The notes under the pieces: generated by a model
The model's database searches: none
What the model was told of the DNA's origin: nothing
The model's input: the letters and a program-made list of their open reading frames with translations, nothing else
Part shown: piece after piece, positions 10,443-19,051 of the stretch
How the letters are laid out: each line of letters starts with the position of its first letter
Numbering within the stretch: the stretch's first letter is position 1
Translations under genes and position numbers: made by a program
Origin: Kribbella sp. ALI-6-A
GTDB taxonomy: Bacteria; Actinomycetota; Actinomycetes; Propionibacteriales; Kribbellaceae
Assembly (NCBI RefSeq): GCF_001984195.1
Contig: NZ_MTQN01000005.1
Location: forward strand, 62,001-126,000
Length of the DNA: 64,000 nucleotides
Direction of reading: 5' to 3'

Positions 10443-10542
10443 CGACGTGCACCACCGACCAAGCGCCTCGTCACCCGCCTCGTCCGGCGCGCGCACGCCT
10501 GAGCGACCAGCCGCCAGGGAGGTTGGTCGGTGCTGCACGTCG
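10443..10542. repeat. Palindromic element A (class 2)
   Basis: Inverted repeat with 20-base arms (10443-10462 and 10523-10542) that match at 19 of 20 positions, separated by 60 bases. The arm reads outward-to-inward as CGACGTGCACCACCGACCAA. It belongs to the same family as elements near 53.6 and 56.8 kb. It lies in the 327-bp gap between convergent gene ends and is directly followed by element B. Confidence 0.85.
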
Positions 10543-10592
10543 ACGACAGACACCCAAGCGACGCGGACGGCCTGACACGGGTGTCCCACCAC

Positions 10593-10714
10593 ACCTGAAC
10601 CGCGGACCTGCAGCACTCACCAACGCCCTTGCGACTCGCTTTGCCGGCGCGGCGCACGCCAGGACCAACAGTCCCCAGCGAAATTGGTGAGTGCTGCAGG
10701 TCCGCGGTTCAGGT
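10593..10714. repeat. Palindromic element B (class 1), perfect 31-bp arms
   Basis: Perfect inverted repeat: 10593-10623 and 10684-10714 are exact reverse complements over 31 bases, with a 60-base centre. The inner 18 bases of the arm (ACCTGCAGCACTCACCAA) are identical to the arm of element C at 53569. Elements A and B together fill the gap between the LanC-like gene and the convergent downstream gene; I see no coding sequence in the gap. Confidence 0.9.
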
Positions 10715-10757
10715 TGACCGACCGGACGCCGGATCGGCGCGGCCGGGTCGGCGAGGA

Positions 10758-11321
10758 TCAGCGGCGCCAGACCTCGGCGGTGGTGAGGAAGGCGGACGAC
10801 CCAGGGCGGTCCGGGGAGCCGTCGACCTGGACGCAGCCCGGCACGGAGGCGCCGCCGATCGAGACCGTCGCCGAGCGGACCGGGGCGATCACCAGGCTCA
10901 GGCTGTGCACGCCCTCGGCGAGCTGGAAGGTGTCGGTCGCGAACAGCCGCCGGTCGAGTACGCCGCCCATCTCGATCTGGATGTCGGCCGCCTTCGCGCT
11001 CAGGCCGTCGGCGAGGTTCATCGACACCTGGACGAGGTCCCGCTCGACCGCCGGCTCGTGCCACGGCAGGCCCTGCACCTCGAGGAACGACCGGACGAAG
11101 TACCGCTCCAGCCAGGACGCGAGGTCGACGTCCTCCGACACCACCCGGACGATCCCGTCGAACCACAGCACCACCGCCGTACCGGAGCCGCGGACCGACC
11201 AGTCGACCATCCAGATCGAGGCGTACGCCGTGACGCGGCCGTTGTCGTCGAACAGCCTGAGGCCAGGGTTGGCTCCCGCCAGGATGATCCGGCGGTGCGA
11301 GCTGTCGACTGCCTTGGGCAT
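10758..11321 (-). CDS. Conserved hypothetical protein, 187 residues
   Basis: I do not recognise a family. The ATG at 11321 gives a soluble protein of mixed alpha/beta character without signal peptide or membrane segment. It has many beta-branched segments alternating with short turns (GTAVVLWFDGIVRVV, ATVSIGGASVPGCV), suggesting a beta-rich fold. An open frame continues upstream of 11321, but that extension overlaps the divergent PH-domain gene and is unlikely to be coding. Base composition matches the neighbours. Confidence 0.6.
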   Translation of the reverse strand: MPKAVDSSHRRIILAGANPGLRLFDDNGRVTAYASIWMVDWSVRGSGTAVVLWFDGIVRVVSEDVDLASWLERYFVRSFLEVQGLPWHEPAVERDLVQVSMNLADGLSAKAADIQIEMGGVLDRRLFATDTFQLAEGVHSLSLVIAPVRSATVSIGGASVPGCVQVDGSPDRPGSSAFLTTAEVWRR

Positions 11322-11466
11322 GGGAGGACCTGTCGTCCGGGGAGGGCCGAAGACCCAGAGTGACCCACGCCGGGGCCAGAACGCAACGCGAATGCCCAAT
11401 CCGAGCCGGTGACATGGGACGATCGCTGCTTTCCGACGGCTGTGCGCAGCCAGACAGGTGGGTCCG

Positions 11467-11925
11467 ATGCAGGCCGACGGTCCGGTCCAGTGGACGGCGA
11501 CGCTGCGTGACGAGGGGCGGCTGGTGCTGCGCCCGCTGCGCGGTCGCCTGTCCCTCATGCTCTTCGTTGCCGCTGGCATCCTTCTGCTCAACGGCACCAG
11601 AACCGTTGGGGTGCTGTCCGGCGGCGGCACCTGGGGATGGAACGAGGTGTTCCGCGCAGTGCTGGCGGTGTTCGCGGCGGGGGCGCTGGTGGTCCTGCTC
11701 AACAACCTGCGCACCGGTCGCTGGACGGTGGTCGTCGACGAGGACGGCGTCGCGGTCGGCCGCCGGCGGCTGCCCTGGGCGGAGATCGCGAACGTTCGCT
11801 CGACGAAGGACCAGGTGTCGGTGAACCCGTACTCCGGGGAAGAACTCCGCATCACCAACTACACGCTGACCGATCCAACGGCGTTCGCGGACTGGCTGAA
11901 CCGCCAGCTCGCCGCCCGCCGCTGA
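11467..11925 (+). CDS. Small PH-domain membrane protein
   Basis: 152 residues from the ATG at 11467, which has AGGTGG six bases before it; a GTG at 11458 in the same frame is an alternative. Two transmembrane helices (near 30-45 and 60-80) are followed by a cytoplasmic bacterial PH-like domain (WTVVVDEDGVAVGRRRLPW and later WLNRQL). This arrangement is common in actinobacterial proteins of unknown function thought to sit at the membrane. Convergent with the helicase gene, whose stop is 38 bp away. Confidence 0.75.
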   Translation: MQADGPVQWTATLRDEGRLVLRPLRGRLSLMLFVAAGILLLNGTRTVGVLSGGGTWGWNEVFRAVLAVFAAGALVVLLNNLRTGRWTVVVDEDGVAVGRRRLPWAEIANVRSTKDQVSVNPYSGEELRITNYTLTDPTAFADWLNRQLAARR

Positions 11926-11963
11926 CGCGGGCCCGCGCCGGGGCGCGCCCGCCGAGCGGCGTA

Positions 11964-14288
11964 CTAGATCTTCTCCACCGGCGCGTACCGCAGCAGCAGG
12001 CGCTTGACGCCTTCGGAGCCGAAGTCGATGTCGGCCTGGGCCTGCTGGCCCTCGCCGCGGACGACGACGACCGTGCCCATGCCGAAGCTGTCGTGCACCA
12101 CCCGGTCGCCCGGGTTCAGGCTGATCACCGGCTTGTCCGACGCGGACGACGTCCGGCGGGCCGGCTCGTACCGGCTCGGGATGCCGCTGCCGGTGCTCGT
12201 CCCGGTGCCCGACCAGCGGGTGATCGCCGACTCGTCGCGGCGCCAGTCGAGCAGCTCCGGCGGGATCTCCTCCAGAAACCGCGACGGCGGGTTGTGCTGC
12301 GGCGCCCCGTACGCCGAACGCACCGCCGCCCGGGAGATCGCCAGCCGCTGCCGCGCCCGGGTGATCCCGACGTACGCGAGCCGCCGCTCCTCCTCCAGCT
12401 CCTTGAGGTCGGTCAGCGACCGGGAGTGCGGGAAGACGCCGTCCTCCATCCCGGTCAGGAACACCACCGGGAACTCCAGGCCCTTGGCCGTGTGCAGCGT
12501 CATCAGCGTGACCACACCGCCGTCGTCGGCGGCGTCCGGGATCTGGTCGGCGTCGGCGACCAGCGCGACGCGCTCCAGGAACGCCTGCAGGTCGGACGGT
12601 TCGGACGCCGCGGTGCGCTCCTCGACGAACTCCCGGGCGACCGAGATGAACTCGTCCAGGTTCTCCAGGCGGGTCTCGTCCTGCGGGTCCGGGGACTTCT
12701 GCAGTTCCTCGTAGTACCCGGAGCGGTGCAGTGCGACGTCCAGGATGTCGTCCGGCGGGGCGCCGGAGTCGACCATCGCGGTCAGCTCGTCGAGGATGTC
12801 CACGAAGGCCTGGACGGCGTTGACCGATCGCGACGCCATCGCCGGCGCGTCCTTCGCCCGCCGCATCGCCTGCGCGAACGAGATCCGGTCCCGCGCCGCC
12901 AGCGCCTCGATCGCCGCCTCGGCCCGGTCGCCGATGCCGCGCTTGGGCACGTTCATGATCCGGCGCAGCGAGACGGTGTCCTCGGGGTTGACCAGCACGC
13001 GCAGGTACGCGAGCGCGTCGCGGACCTCCTTGCGCTCGTAGAAGCGCACGCCGCCGACCACCTTGTACGGGTGGCCGGTGCGGATGAACACTTCCTCGAA
13101 CACCCGCGACTGCGCGTTGGTCCGGTAGAACACCGCGACGTCGGACGGCTTCACCTTGTCGGTGTCGGCCAGCCGGTCGATCTCGTCGGCGACGAACTGC
13201 GCCTCGTCGTGCTCGTTGTCCGCGACGTACACCGCGATCTGCTCGCCCTGGCCCTGGTCGGACCACAGGTTCTTCGCCATCCGGCCCTCGTTGCGGCTGA
13301 TCACCGCGTTCGCCGCGGTCAGGATGGTCTGGGTGGAGCGGTAGTTCTGCTCCAGCAGGATCGTCTCGGCGCCGACGAAGTCCTCCTCGAAGGCGAGGAT
13401 GTTGCGGATCGTGGCGCCGCGGAAGGCGTAGATCGACTGGTCGGAGTCACCGACCACCATCAGCTCGGCCGGCGGCGCGGTCGGCCCGTTGCGGCCCGGC
13501 TCGTCCTCGCCGCACAGCTCACGGATCAGCGAGTACTGCGCGTGGTTGGTGTCCTGGTACTCGTCGACGAGCACGTGGCGGAACCTTCTGCGGTAGTACT
13601 CGCGGACCTCGGGGAAGGCCTGCAGCAGGTTGACCGTGGTCATCAGCAGGTCGTCGAAGTCCAGCGCGTTGGCCTGCGCGAGCCGCTCCTGGTAGATCCG
13701 GTAGCACTCGGCGTACTTCTCCTCCAGATGGTTCTCGGCTTTCGAGGCGGCCGACTCGTGGTCGACCAGCTCGTTCTTCTGGGTGGAGATCCAGTTCAGC
13801 ACCGCGCGCGGGTTGTACTGCTTGACGTCCAGGTCGAGCTCGCGGCAGACCAGCGTCATCAGCCGGCGCGAGTCGGTGGCGTCGTAGATCGAGAACGTCG
13901 AGCTGATCCCGAACCGCTTGATGTCCCTTCTGAGGATCCGCACGCAGGAGGAGTGGAACGTCGAGACCCACATCAACTTCGCCCGCGGTCCCACCAGGTC
14001 GACGACCCGCTCCCGCATCTCCGCGGCCGCCTTGTTGGTGAACGTGATCGCCAGGACCGACCCCGGATGCGCATCCCGCGCCGCCAGCAGGTACGCGATC
14101 CGGCGCGTCAGCACCCGGGTCTTCCCCGACCCGGCGCCCGCCACCACCAGCAACGGCTTCCCCGCATGCACCACAGCAGCCCGCTGCTGCGGATTCAGCC
14201 CTTCCAGCAGCGCCTCAGGGTCGGCCTTCACCTTCCTGGGCTGCTCGAGCGGCACCGGAAGTTCGTCAGGAGAAAACAGCGTAGTCAT
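11964..14288 (-). CDS. pcrA: ATP-dependent DNA helicase PcrA/UvrD
   Basis: Superfamily 1 3'-5' helicase of 774 residues, acting in nucleotide excision repair, removal of RecA filaments and replication-fork rescue. Walker A GAGSGKT at 51-57, TFTNKAA motif Ia, Walker B VDEYQDTN, GDSDQSIYAFRGA, QNYRSTQTIL, TLHTAKGLEFPVVFL and YVGITRARQRL are all present in order. The ATG at 14288 starts MTTLFSPDE; the longer open frame upstream overlaps the clpP promoter and has no similarity. The C-terminal tail ends in the Tudor-like segment with NPGDRVVHDSFGMGTVV, used for RNA polymerase contact in this family. Confidence 0.96.
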   Translation of the reverse strand: MTTLFSPDELPVPLEQPRKVKADPEALLEGLNPQQRAAVVHAGKPLLVVAGAGSGKTRVLTRRIAYLLAARDAHPGSVLAITFTNKAAAEMRERVVDLVGPRAKLMWVSTFHSSCVRILRRDIKRFGISSTFSIYDATDSRRLMTLVCRELDLDVKQYNPRAVLNWISTQKNELVDHESAASKAENHLEEKYAECYRIYQERLAQANALDFDDLLMTTVNLLQAFPEVREYYRRRFRHVLVDEYQDTNHAQYSLIRELCGEDEPGRNGPTAPPAELMVVGDSDQSIYAFRGATIRNILAFEEDFVGAETILLEQNYRSTQTILTAANAVISRNEGRMAKNLWSDQGQGEQIAVYVADNEHDEAQFVADEIDRLADTDKVKPSDVAVFYRTNAQSRVFEEVFIRTGHPYKVVGGVRFYERKEVRDALAYLRVLVNPEDTVSLRRIMNVPKRGIGDRAEAAIEALAARDRISFAQAMRRAKDAPAMASRSVNAVQAFVDILDELTAMVDSGAPPDDILDVALHRSGYYEELQKSPDPQDETRLENLDEFISVAREFVEERTAASEPSDLQAFLERVALVADADQIPDAADDGGVVTLMTLHTAKGLEFPVVFLTGMEDGVFPHSRSLTDLKELEEERRLAYVGITRARQRLAISRAAVRSAYGAPQHNPPSRFLEEIPPELLDWRRDESAITRWSGTGTSTGSGIPSRYEPARRTSSASDKPVISLNPGDRVVHDSFGMGTVVVVRGEGQQAQADIDFGSEGVKRLLLRYAPVEKI

Positions 14289-14428
14289 CGCCCACCAGGG
14301 TAGGCGCTGCCACCGACAACCCCCGAACGGCGGTGCGCCCGCGGCTCCCGCGGGTTGTTGGCTGAGAGCAGAGTTGCTGGGAGCAGAAAAGCTGGGGTAC
14401 GGCGTACCGGCGCGGTCATGGTGGGTGC

Positions 14429-15028
14429 ATGGCTGAAGAGAACAAACCACCCATGTTCGGGGAACAGGCTCGGTTGCAGTTGTTGCGGCGGCGGGTCGTC
14501 GTGCTGGACGGAGTGCTGAACGACGACAACGGGACCCTGCTCGCGACGCAGATACTGACGCTGGCGGCGGAGGATCCGGGGACCGACATCGCGTTGTGGA
14601 TCCACTCGCTGGGTGGGTCGGTGCCGTCGATGCTGGCGATCCGGGACGTGATGCGGCTGGTGCCGTGTGACGTGGCGACGGTGGCGTTGGGGCTGGCGTG
14701 CAGTGCGGGGCAGTTCCTGCTGTCGGCGGGGACGAAGGGCAAGCGGTACGCGCTGCCGCACGCGCGGGTGCTGATGCACCAGGGGTCGGCGGGGATCGGT
14801 GGGTCGGCGGTGGAGATCGAGATCCAGGCCAACGACCTGCGGCACATCCGCGACACCGTGCTCGGGCTGATCGCCGAAGACACCGGGCAGCCGGTGGAGA
14901 CCGTGTACGAGGACTCGCTGCACGACCACTGGTACACCGCCCGCGAGGCGATCGAGTTCGGGTTCGTCGATCACCTGGTCGAGTCGTTCGACCAGGTCAT
15001 GCCGGTACGGACGGAGGCCGCCCGATGA
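14429..15028 (+). CDS. clpP: ATP-dependent Clp protease proteolytic subunit (catalytic copy)
   Basis: Serine protease barrel subunit, 199 residues. Nucleophile Ser92 lies in GLACSAGQFLL and catalytic His117 in HARVLMHQ; the third acidic residue falls in the YEDSLHDHWY segment. It should form a heptameric ring with Clp ATPases such as ClpX or ClpC. First gene of a two-gene unit; the stop overlaps the next start (ATGA). Start at ATG 14429. It probably corresponds to one of the extra actinomycete clpP copies rather than the housekeeping pair normally beside tig/clpX; that is inferred from the neighbours here. Confidence 0.93.
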   Translation: MAEENKPPMFGEQARLQLLRRRVVVLDGVLNDDNGTLLATQILTLAAEDPGTDIALWIHSLGGSVPSMLAIRDVMRLVPCDVATVALGLACSAGQFLLSAGTKGKRYALPHARVLMHQGSAGIGGSAVEIEIQANDLRHIRDTVLGLIAEDTGQPVETVYEDSLHDHWYTAREAIEFGFVDHLVESFDQVMPVRTEAAR

Positions 15029-15642
15029 GCACCTACACGATTCCCAACGTGATCACCCAGAGTCCGCGCGGTGAGCGGATCATGGACGTCTACTCGCACC
15101 TGCTGTCCGAGCGCATCATCTACCTCGGCACCGGCATCGACGCCGGCGTCGCGAACGCGATGATCGCCCAGCTGCTGCACCTGGAGGCGGACAAGCCCGA
15201 GCAGCCGATCAACCTCTACATCAACTGCGAGGGCGGCGACATGACCGCGATGCTCGCGATCTACGACACCATGCAGTACATCAGTTCGCCGATCGCGACG
15301 TTCTGCATCGGCCAGGCGATCGCCGCCGGCGCGGTGCTGCTCGCGGCGGGCGAGCCCGGTCAGCGCGCCGTCGTGCCGCACGCTCGCGTCGTACTGCACC
15401 AGCCCGCGGCCCGCGGACAGGGCACCATCCCCGACCTCATCCTGCAGGCCGACGAGGTGGTTCGCGTCCGGGCCGAGGTCGAGGAGATCCTCGCCGCCCA
15501 CACCGGCCAGACGGTCGAACGCCTGCGCCACGACACCGACCGCGACCACGTGCTCAGGGCCGAAGCGGCCCGCGACTACGGCATCGTCGACACGGTCATC
15601 CAGCACCGACGCACGCTCACCGCCTTCGCCGCCGCCCGCTGA
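15025..15642 (+). CDS. ClpP-family subunit lacking the catalytic serine
   Basis: 205 residues, clearly ClpP by sequence (YINCEGGDMTAMLAIYDTMQ, HARVVLHQP, HTGQTVERL), but the nucleophile is gone: the motif reads GQAIAAGAVLL where active ClpP has GxAxSxGxxLL, so the Ser position is Ala100 (codon 15322-15324). The His position is retained. Such subunits (ClpR-like in plants and cyanobacteria) are structural and assemble with an active ClpP; here the coupled upstream gene supplies it. The protein would then shape the ring or chaperone docking rather than cut. Confidence 0.9.
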   Translation: MSTYTIPNVITQSPRGERIMDVYSHLLSERIIYLGTGIDAGVANAMIAQLLHLEADKPEQPINLYINCEGGDMTAMLAIYDTMQYISSPIATFCIGQAIAAGAVLLAAGEPGQRAVVPHARVVLHQPAARGQGTIPDLILQADEVVRVRAEVEEILAAHTGQTVERLRHDTDRDHVLRAEAARDYGIVDTVIQHRRTLTAFAAAR

Positions 15643-15664
15643 TCACCAGTACGCCGTACGCCGC

Positions 15665-16000
15665 TCAGGTGCCGCGTGGGGCGTACATGATCACGACGAC
15701 GCCGACCAGGCAGATCGCCGCCCCGACCAGGTCCCACCGGTCGGGGCGGAAGCGGTCGACCAGCACGCCCCACGCGAGCGAACCGGCCACGAACACCCCG
15801 CCGTACGCGGCGAGGATGCGGCCGAAGTTCGGGTCGGGCTGAAAGGTCGCGACGAAGCCGTACGCGCCCAGCGCGAGCACCCCGCCGGCGATCCACCACA
15901 GCCCGCGGTGCTCACGCCAGCCCTGCCAGATCAGCCAGGCGCCGCCGATCTCGGCGACCGCGGCCAGTACGAACAGCGCGATCGAGCGAACGACCGTCAT
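15665..16000 (-). CDS. YnfA-family small membrane protein
   Basis: 111 residues with four hydrophobic helices and the family signatures [15 protein letters not shown] and [14 protein letters not shown]. Related to small drug/metabolite transporters; the physiological substrate of the family is not established. Last gene of a three-gene minus-strand set behind a MerR regulator (28 bp gap), which makes metal- or toxicant-induced export a reasonable guess but only that. Confidence 0.85.
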   Translation of the reverse strand: MTVVRSIALFVLAAVAEIGGAWLIWQGWREHRGLWWIAGGVLALGAYGFVATFQPDPNFGRILAAYGGVFVAGSLAWGVLVDRFRPDRWDLVGAAICLVGVVVIMYAPRGT

Positions 16001-16028
16001 CGGCTACCGCCCAGGGCGATCCAGCCGT

Positions 16029-16442
16029 TCATCCGCGAACGTCCAGGACCAACGGGCAGTCGGGCGTCGCGACGCACGTCTCCAGGTCGTTGCAGCCCGC
16101 GTCCAGCGCGGCGCGGAGCGTCCCGGCGAGGATTGTCAGGTCGGCGATCTTGGCTTCCACGTCGGCCAGTTTCGCGTGGGTCGAGTCCCGCAGCCCGGCT
16201 CCCTCGCCGGGACGGTGCTGATGACGGGCGCTCGCCAGGAGATCCGCGATCTCGGCCAGCGTGAACCCGAGCCGCTGGGCGGCCTTGATCGTGCGCAGGG
16301 TGGTGACGGCCTGCTCGGGATAGACCCGGTGCCCGCCGAGCGTGCGCTCGGGTTCGTCGAGCAGGCCGCGCCGTTCGTAGTACCGCAGTGTCTGCAGGTT
16401 GACTCCCGCCGCGGCCGCGACCTGCCCGGACCGAAGGCTCAT
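16029..16442 (-). CDS. MerR-family metal-sensing regulator
   Basis: 137 residues. N-terminal winged helix-turn-helix (VAAAAGVNLQTLRYYERRGLL, 8-28), a dimerisation helix, and a C-terminal loop with Cys117, Cys122 and Cys129 that looks like a thiol metal site, as in MerR-type mercury or heavy-metal sensors. ATG at 16442 overlaps the end of the upstream gene (ATGA). MerR proteins bind between a widely spaced -35/-10 pair and twist it on metal binding; the target is presumably its own operon. Confidence 0.85.
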   Translation of the reverse strand: MSLRSGQVAAAAGVNLQTLRYYERRGLLDEPERTLGGHRVYPEQAVTTLRTIKAAQRLGFTLAEIADLLASARHQHRPGEGAGLRDSTHAKLADVEAKIADLTILAGTLRAALDAGCNDLETCVATPDCPLVLDVRG

Positions 16443-16750
16443 CGCGGCAGCCGCTCGGCAAAAGCATCGAGTACGGCGGTCTGCGCAGCCGGAACCGTGA
16501 CGCCGAGCCGAAGCCCCGAGCCGGCGGACGTCACCGTGAACGCGAAGAACGAGCAGCAACTCGTCTCCCGCGCGATCAAGTCGTCCAGCTCCGGACGGGC
16601 GTCGAGCCCCAGCTCCAACTCGATCGCCGTGGGACCGGTACGCCGTACGGAACGCAGCGTGCGCGCGAAGAGCCGGTCGAACTCGGCCACCCGCAGCGGC
16701 TGCTCAGCGGTCGGCAAGGTGCAGGCGTCGGGAACCCAGGATGTGCTCAT
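16439..16750 (-). CDS. Conserved Cys-containing protein cotranscribed with merR-like gene
   Basis: 103 residues, no named family that I can state with confidence. It has an N-terminal Cys (Cys10) and a vicinal Cys-Cys pair in ETSCCSFFAF (65-66), which could bind a soft metal or a thiol ligand. Proteins with the CCSFF motif are, as I recall, often found beside MerR-type regulators in actinobacteria. First gene of the operon; its stop overlaps the regulator start. Confidence 0.7.
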   Translation of the reverse strand: MSTSWVPDACTLPTAEQPLRVAEFDRLFARTLRSVRRTGPTAIELELGLDARPELDDLIARETSCCSFFAFTVTSAGSGLRLGVTVPAAQTAVLDAFAERLPR

Positions 16751-16871
16751 GTCTCGACGGTAAACCTGTACCCAAGTACCGGATACAACCCCTCAGCGCG
16801 CAAGCCGTGCGGCTGGGGTCGGCCTGCGACAGCCTCTGGTCCGCTGCCGACGACGGGAATACCGTCGAGAG

Positions 16872-17192
16872 ATGAGCGAGGGGAACACCGACCGGGTGTA
16901 CGTGGAGGTCCTTCCCGCGCCGGGTGGTGACCGGCAGATCCGTGGGGGCGACAAACGCGTTCTGGAATTGCTCGAGCAGCGCGCTGCCGACATCCGGGAC
17001 GCGATGACGTCGGGTGCGCAGACCGTCGCGAACGGCCTGCGCGAGTTGACGTCACCCGAAGGCTGGCAGATCGGTGAGGTCTCGGCGGCCTTCGGGGTGA
17101 GCCTCACTGCCGAGGGCGGGATGGTGATCACCAAGGCGGGGGTGGGAGCGACCCTCGAGATCACTGTGAGCTTCGTGCGACAGGTCGAGTGA
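16872..17192 (+). CDS. Trypco1-like small protein (CU044_2847 family)
   Basis: 106 residues, predicted beta-strand rich at both ends around a central helix (VLELLEQRAADIRDAMTSGAQTVANGLREL). The signature pieces VYVEVLP at the N-terminus and the GMVITKAGVGATLEITVSF ending match the trypsin-co-occurring domain 1 (Trypco1), known from computational studies of bacterial conflict systems to travel with trypsin-like proteases. One base separates its stop from the protease gene, so the two are one unit. It may act as a regulator, substrate or adaptor for the protease; unproven. Confidence 0.8.
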   Translation: MSEGNTDRVYVEVLPAPGGDRQIRGGDKRVLELLEQRAADIRDAMTSGAQTVANGLRELTSPEGWQIGEVSAAFGVSLTAEGGMVITKAGVGATLEITVSFVRQVE

Positions 17193-17193
17193 G

Positions 17194-18894
17194 ATGGCCG
17201 GCACCGGCAGGATCGTCGCTGCCGGCGAGACCGTCGGGTTCGGCTTTCCGCTCACGCCACGGGTGGCGATCACGGCGGCGCACGTCGTGCACGGCCTCCG
17301 CGCGGAGGACCTGGCATTCGTCCCCCACGGCGCACCCGAGGTTCCGGTCGACGGCGTCGACGTCAGTACGGATCTCGACGTCGCGGCACTGCGTCTCGCG
17401 GCCGACGTACCGGCGTACCACCGGTGGACGGAGCCGAGGAAGAAGGCGTCCTGGAGCGCCGACGCCAGGTGGCTGGCGAACGATCCCCTGCTCGTCGGCG
17501 ACATCACCGTGCCGCGGCGAGCGATCCGGCTGCGGGACGGGCGCGTCGACGTCGAAGCGATTCAGCTGGAAGTCAGCCAGAAGGGAATCGGGGACTTCTC
17601 CGGGTACTCCGGTTGTCCGGTGGTCGACGACCAGGACCAGGTGATCGGCGTCCTGGTCGAGCAGCTGGAGACTCGCTTCGACGCCGGCGATCCTTGGGCG
17701 CGCAAGCCGGCCGCCGATGTGCTCTACGCGATCCCGGTCAGCGACGTCGTCGAGCATTTCGATCTGGCGTCCCAGCCGGCTCAGCATGCGGACGACGATG
17801 CTGTGGTCAGCCGACTGCGAGGCGTGGCTGAGATGACGTGGGCCGCCGAATCGAACTCGACGCCGTGGATCGAGCAGTTCCGCTTCGCCAACGACGCCCC
17901 GGGGTCCGTCGTCGAGAACGTGGCATTCAGTCCGGACGGCGGTCTGCTGGCGACAACAGGCAACGACCGCAAGCTGCGGCTCTGGAGCTTGGCGGACGAC
18001 GATCTGGTGGCGGAACCGCTGCCCTTGGCCGACCGCATCACCCAGGTCCGATTCAGCGCCGATGGCACGCGTCTGGTCACCGCGAGCGGCAAGCAGGCGG
18101 CCGTCTGGTCGGTGCCGGAGCTCGGCCGCGTGGTGGACCCGTGCGAGCTGGAGTACGACGTCCGGGACATCGCGATCAGCCCGGACGGGCGACTGGTCGC
18201 GGTGGCCGGCGGCCGCGGGACCTCCCTCATCCGGGACGTCGAGAACGGGACAAGTACGCAGCTCGATGCCTACGTGTCCCGTCTGGACTTCAGCCCGGAC
18301 GGTCGCCGCTTCGCCGCCTTCTCCCACTCCACCGGAATCAGGTTGTGGCGACTGGTCCGCGGTGAGCTGCGGCGAGGTCTGCCGGTGGAGCCCCCTGGCG
18401 CGGAAGGCGTGAGCCAGTTGAGGTTCAGCCAGTCCGGGCGGTGGCTGATCACGGTCGCCGAGGAGAAACCCGGCGATCCGCTCCGCTTGACGAAGCCGCG
18501 CCGGGTCTGGGTCCACGAGGCACATGCCGGCCGGCGGATCGGCTCGATCGGGCACGACGACGAGGTGAACCAGGTCGTCACCAGTTCCGACGACGAACTC
18601 CTCGCAAGCGTGAGCTCGGACCACACCGCCCGGGTCTGGCGGATCGGGAGCGCGGCCGAGCCGGCGGTGATCCCGCAAGGCACCATGGCCCACGGCATCG
18701 GCTTGGCTCCGGACGGATCGTTCGTCGCGGTGGCGACGTGGCACGAGGACGCGACGATCTGGCCGCTGCGCGACGAGTCCGGACCGGACGTGCTGCCGCA
18801 TGACGACGTGGTGCGAGCCATCGCGGTCAGCCGGGACAACTTGGTCGCGACCGCGGTCCGCAGTACGGCCACGGTGTGGCGCCGATCGCGGTAG
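17194..18894 (+). CDS. Trypsin-like protease fused to a WD40 beta-propeller
   Basis: 566 residues. N-terminal S1-type protease, about 1-205: His30 in ITAAHV, Asp62 in DLDVAALRL, Ser139 in GYSGCPV, so the triad looks intact, although Cys replaces the second Gly of the usual GxSGGP. No signal peptide, so it is likely cytosolic. From about 245 to the end come seven to eight WD40-type blades, each with a DGxxLAT...xxWxx pattern (for example NDRKLRLWSL, SDHTARVWRI). Paired with the Trypco1-like gene immediately upstream. A sensor propeller controlling a suicide or immunity protease is plausible; this is inference from family context. Confidence 0.85.
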   Translation: MAGTGRIVAAGETVGFGFPLTPRVAITAAHVVHGLRAEDLAFVPHGAPEVPVDGVDVSTDLDVAALRLAADVPAYHRWTEPRKKASWSADARWLANDPLLVGDITVPRRAIRLRDGRVDVEAIQLEVSQKGIGDFSGYSGCPVVDDQDQVIGVLVEQLETRFDAGDPWARKPAADVLYAIPVSDVVEHFDLASQPAQHADDDAVVSRLRGVAEMTWAAESNSTPWIEQFRFANDAPGSVVENVAFSPDGGLLATTGNDRKLRLWSLADDDLVAEPLPLADRITQVRFSADGTRLVTASGKQAAVWSVPELGRVVDPCELEYDVRDIAISPDGRLVAVAGGRGTSLIRDVENGTSTQLDAYVSRLDFSPDGRRFAAFSHSTGIRLWRLVRGELRRGLPVEPPGAEGVSQLRFSQSGRWLITVAEEKPGDPLRLTKPRRVWVHEAHAGRRIGSIGHDDEVNQVVTSSDDELLASVSSDHTARVWRIGSAAEPAVIPQGTMAHGIGLAPDGSFVAVATWHEDATIWPLRDESGPDVLPHDDVVRAIAVSRDNLVATAVRSTATVWRRSR

Positions 18895-18966
18895 TCGGTG
18901 CATCGGCCGACGGGCGGGCAGGACGACGAGCTCGCGACAGGGCGCGATGACCTCCGCGACTCCCTG

Positions 18967-19005
18967 TCCGCGGCCGCCTTCACCCACCTCTCCGCCGGCC
19001 GCGGA
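18967..19005. terminator. Putative stem-loop after the protease-WD40 gene
   Basis: A perfect 9-bp GC stem, 18967-18975 with 18997-19005, and a 21-base loop, in the 157-bp gap before the next + strand gene. The loop is large, so terminator function is only suggested. Confidence 0.35.
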
Positions 19006-19051
19006 GACTAAAGGGTTTGCGGCACCGTCGAGCAGCGGGGAGGCTCCTCGC

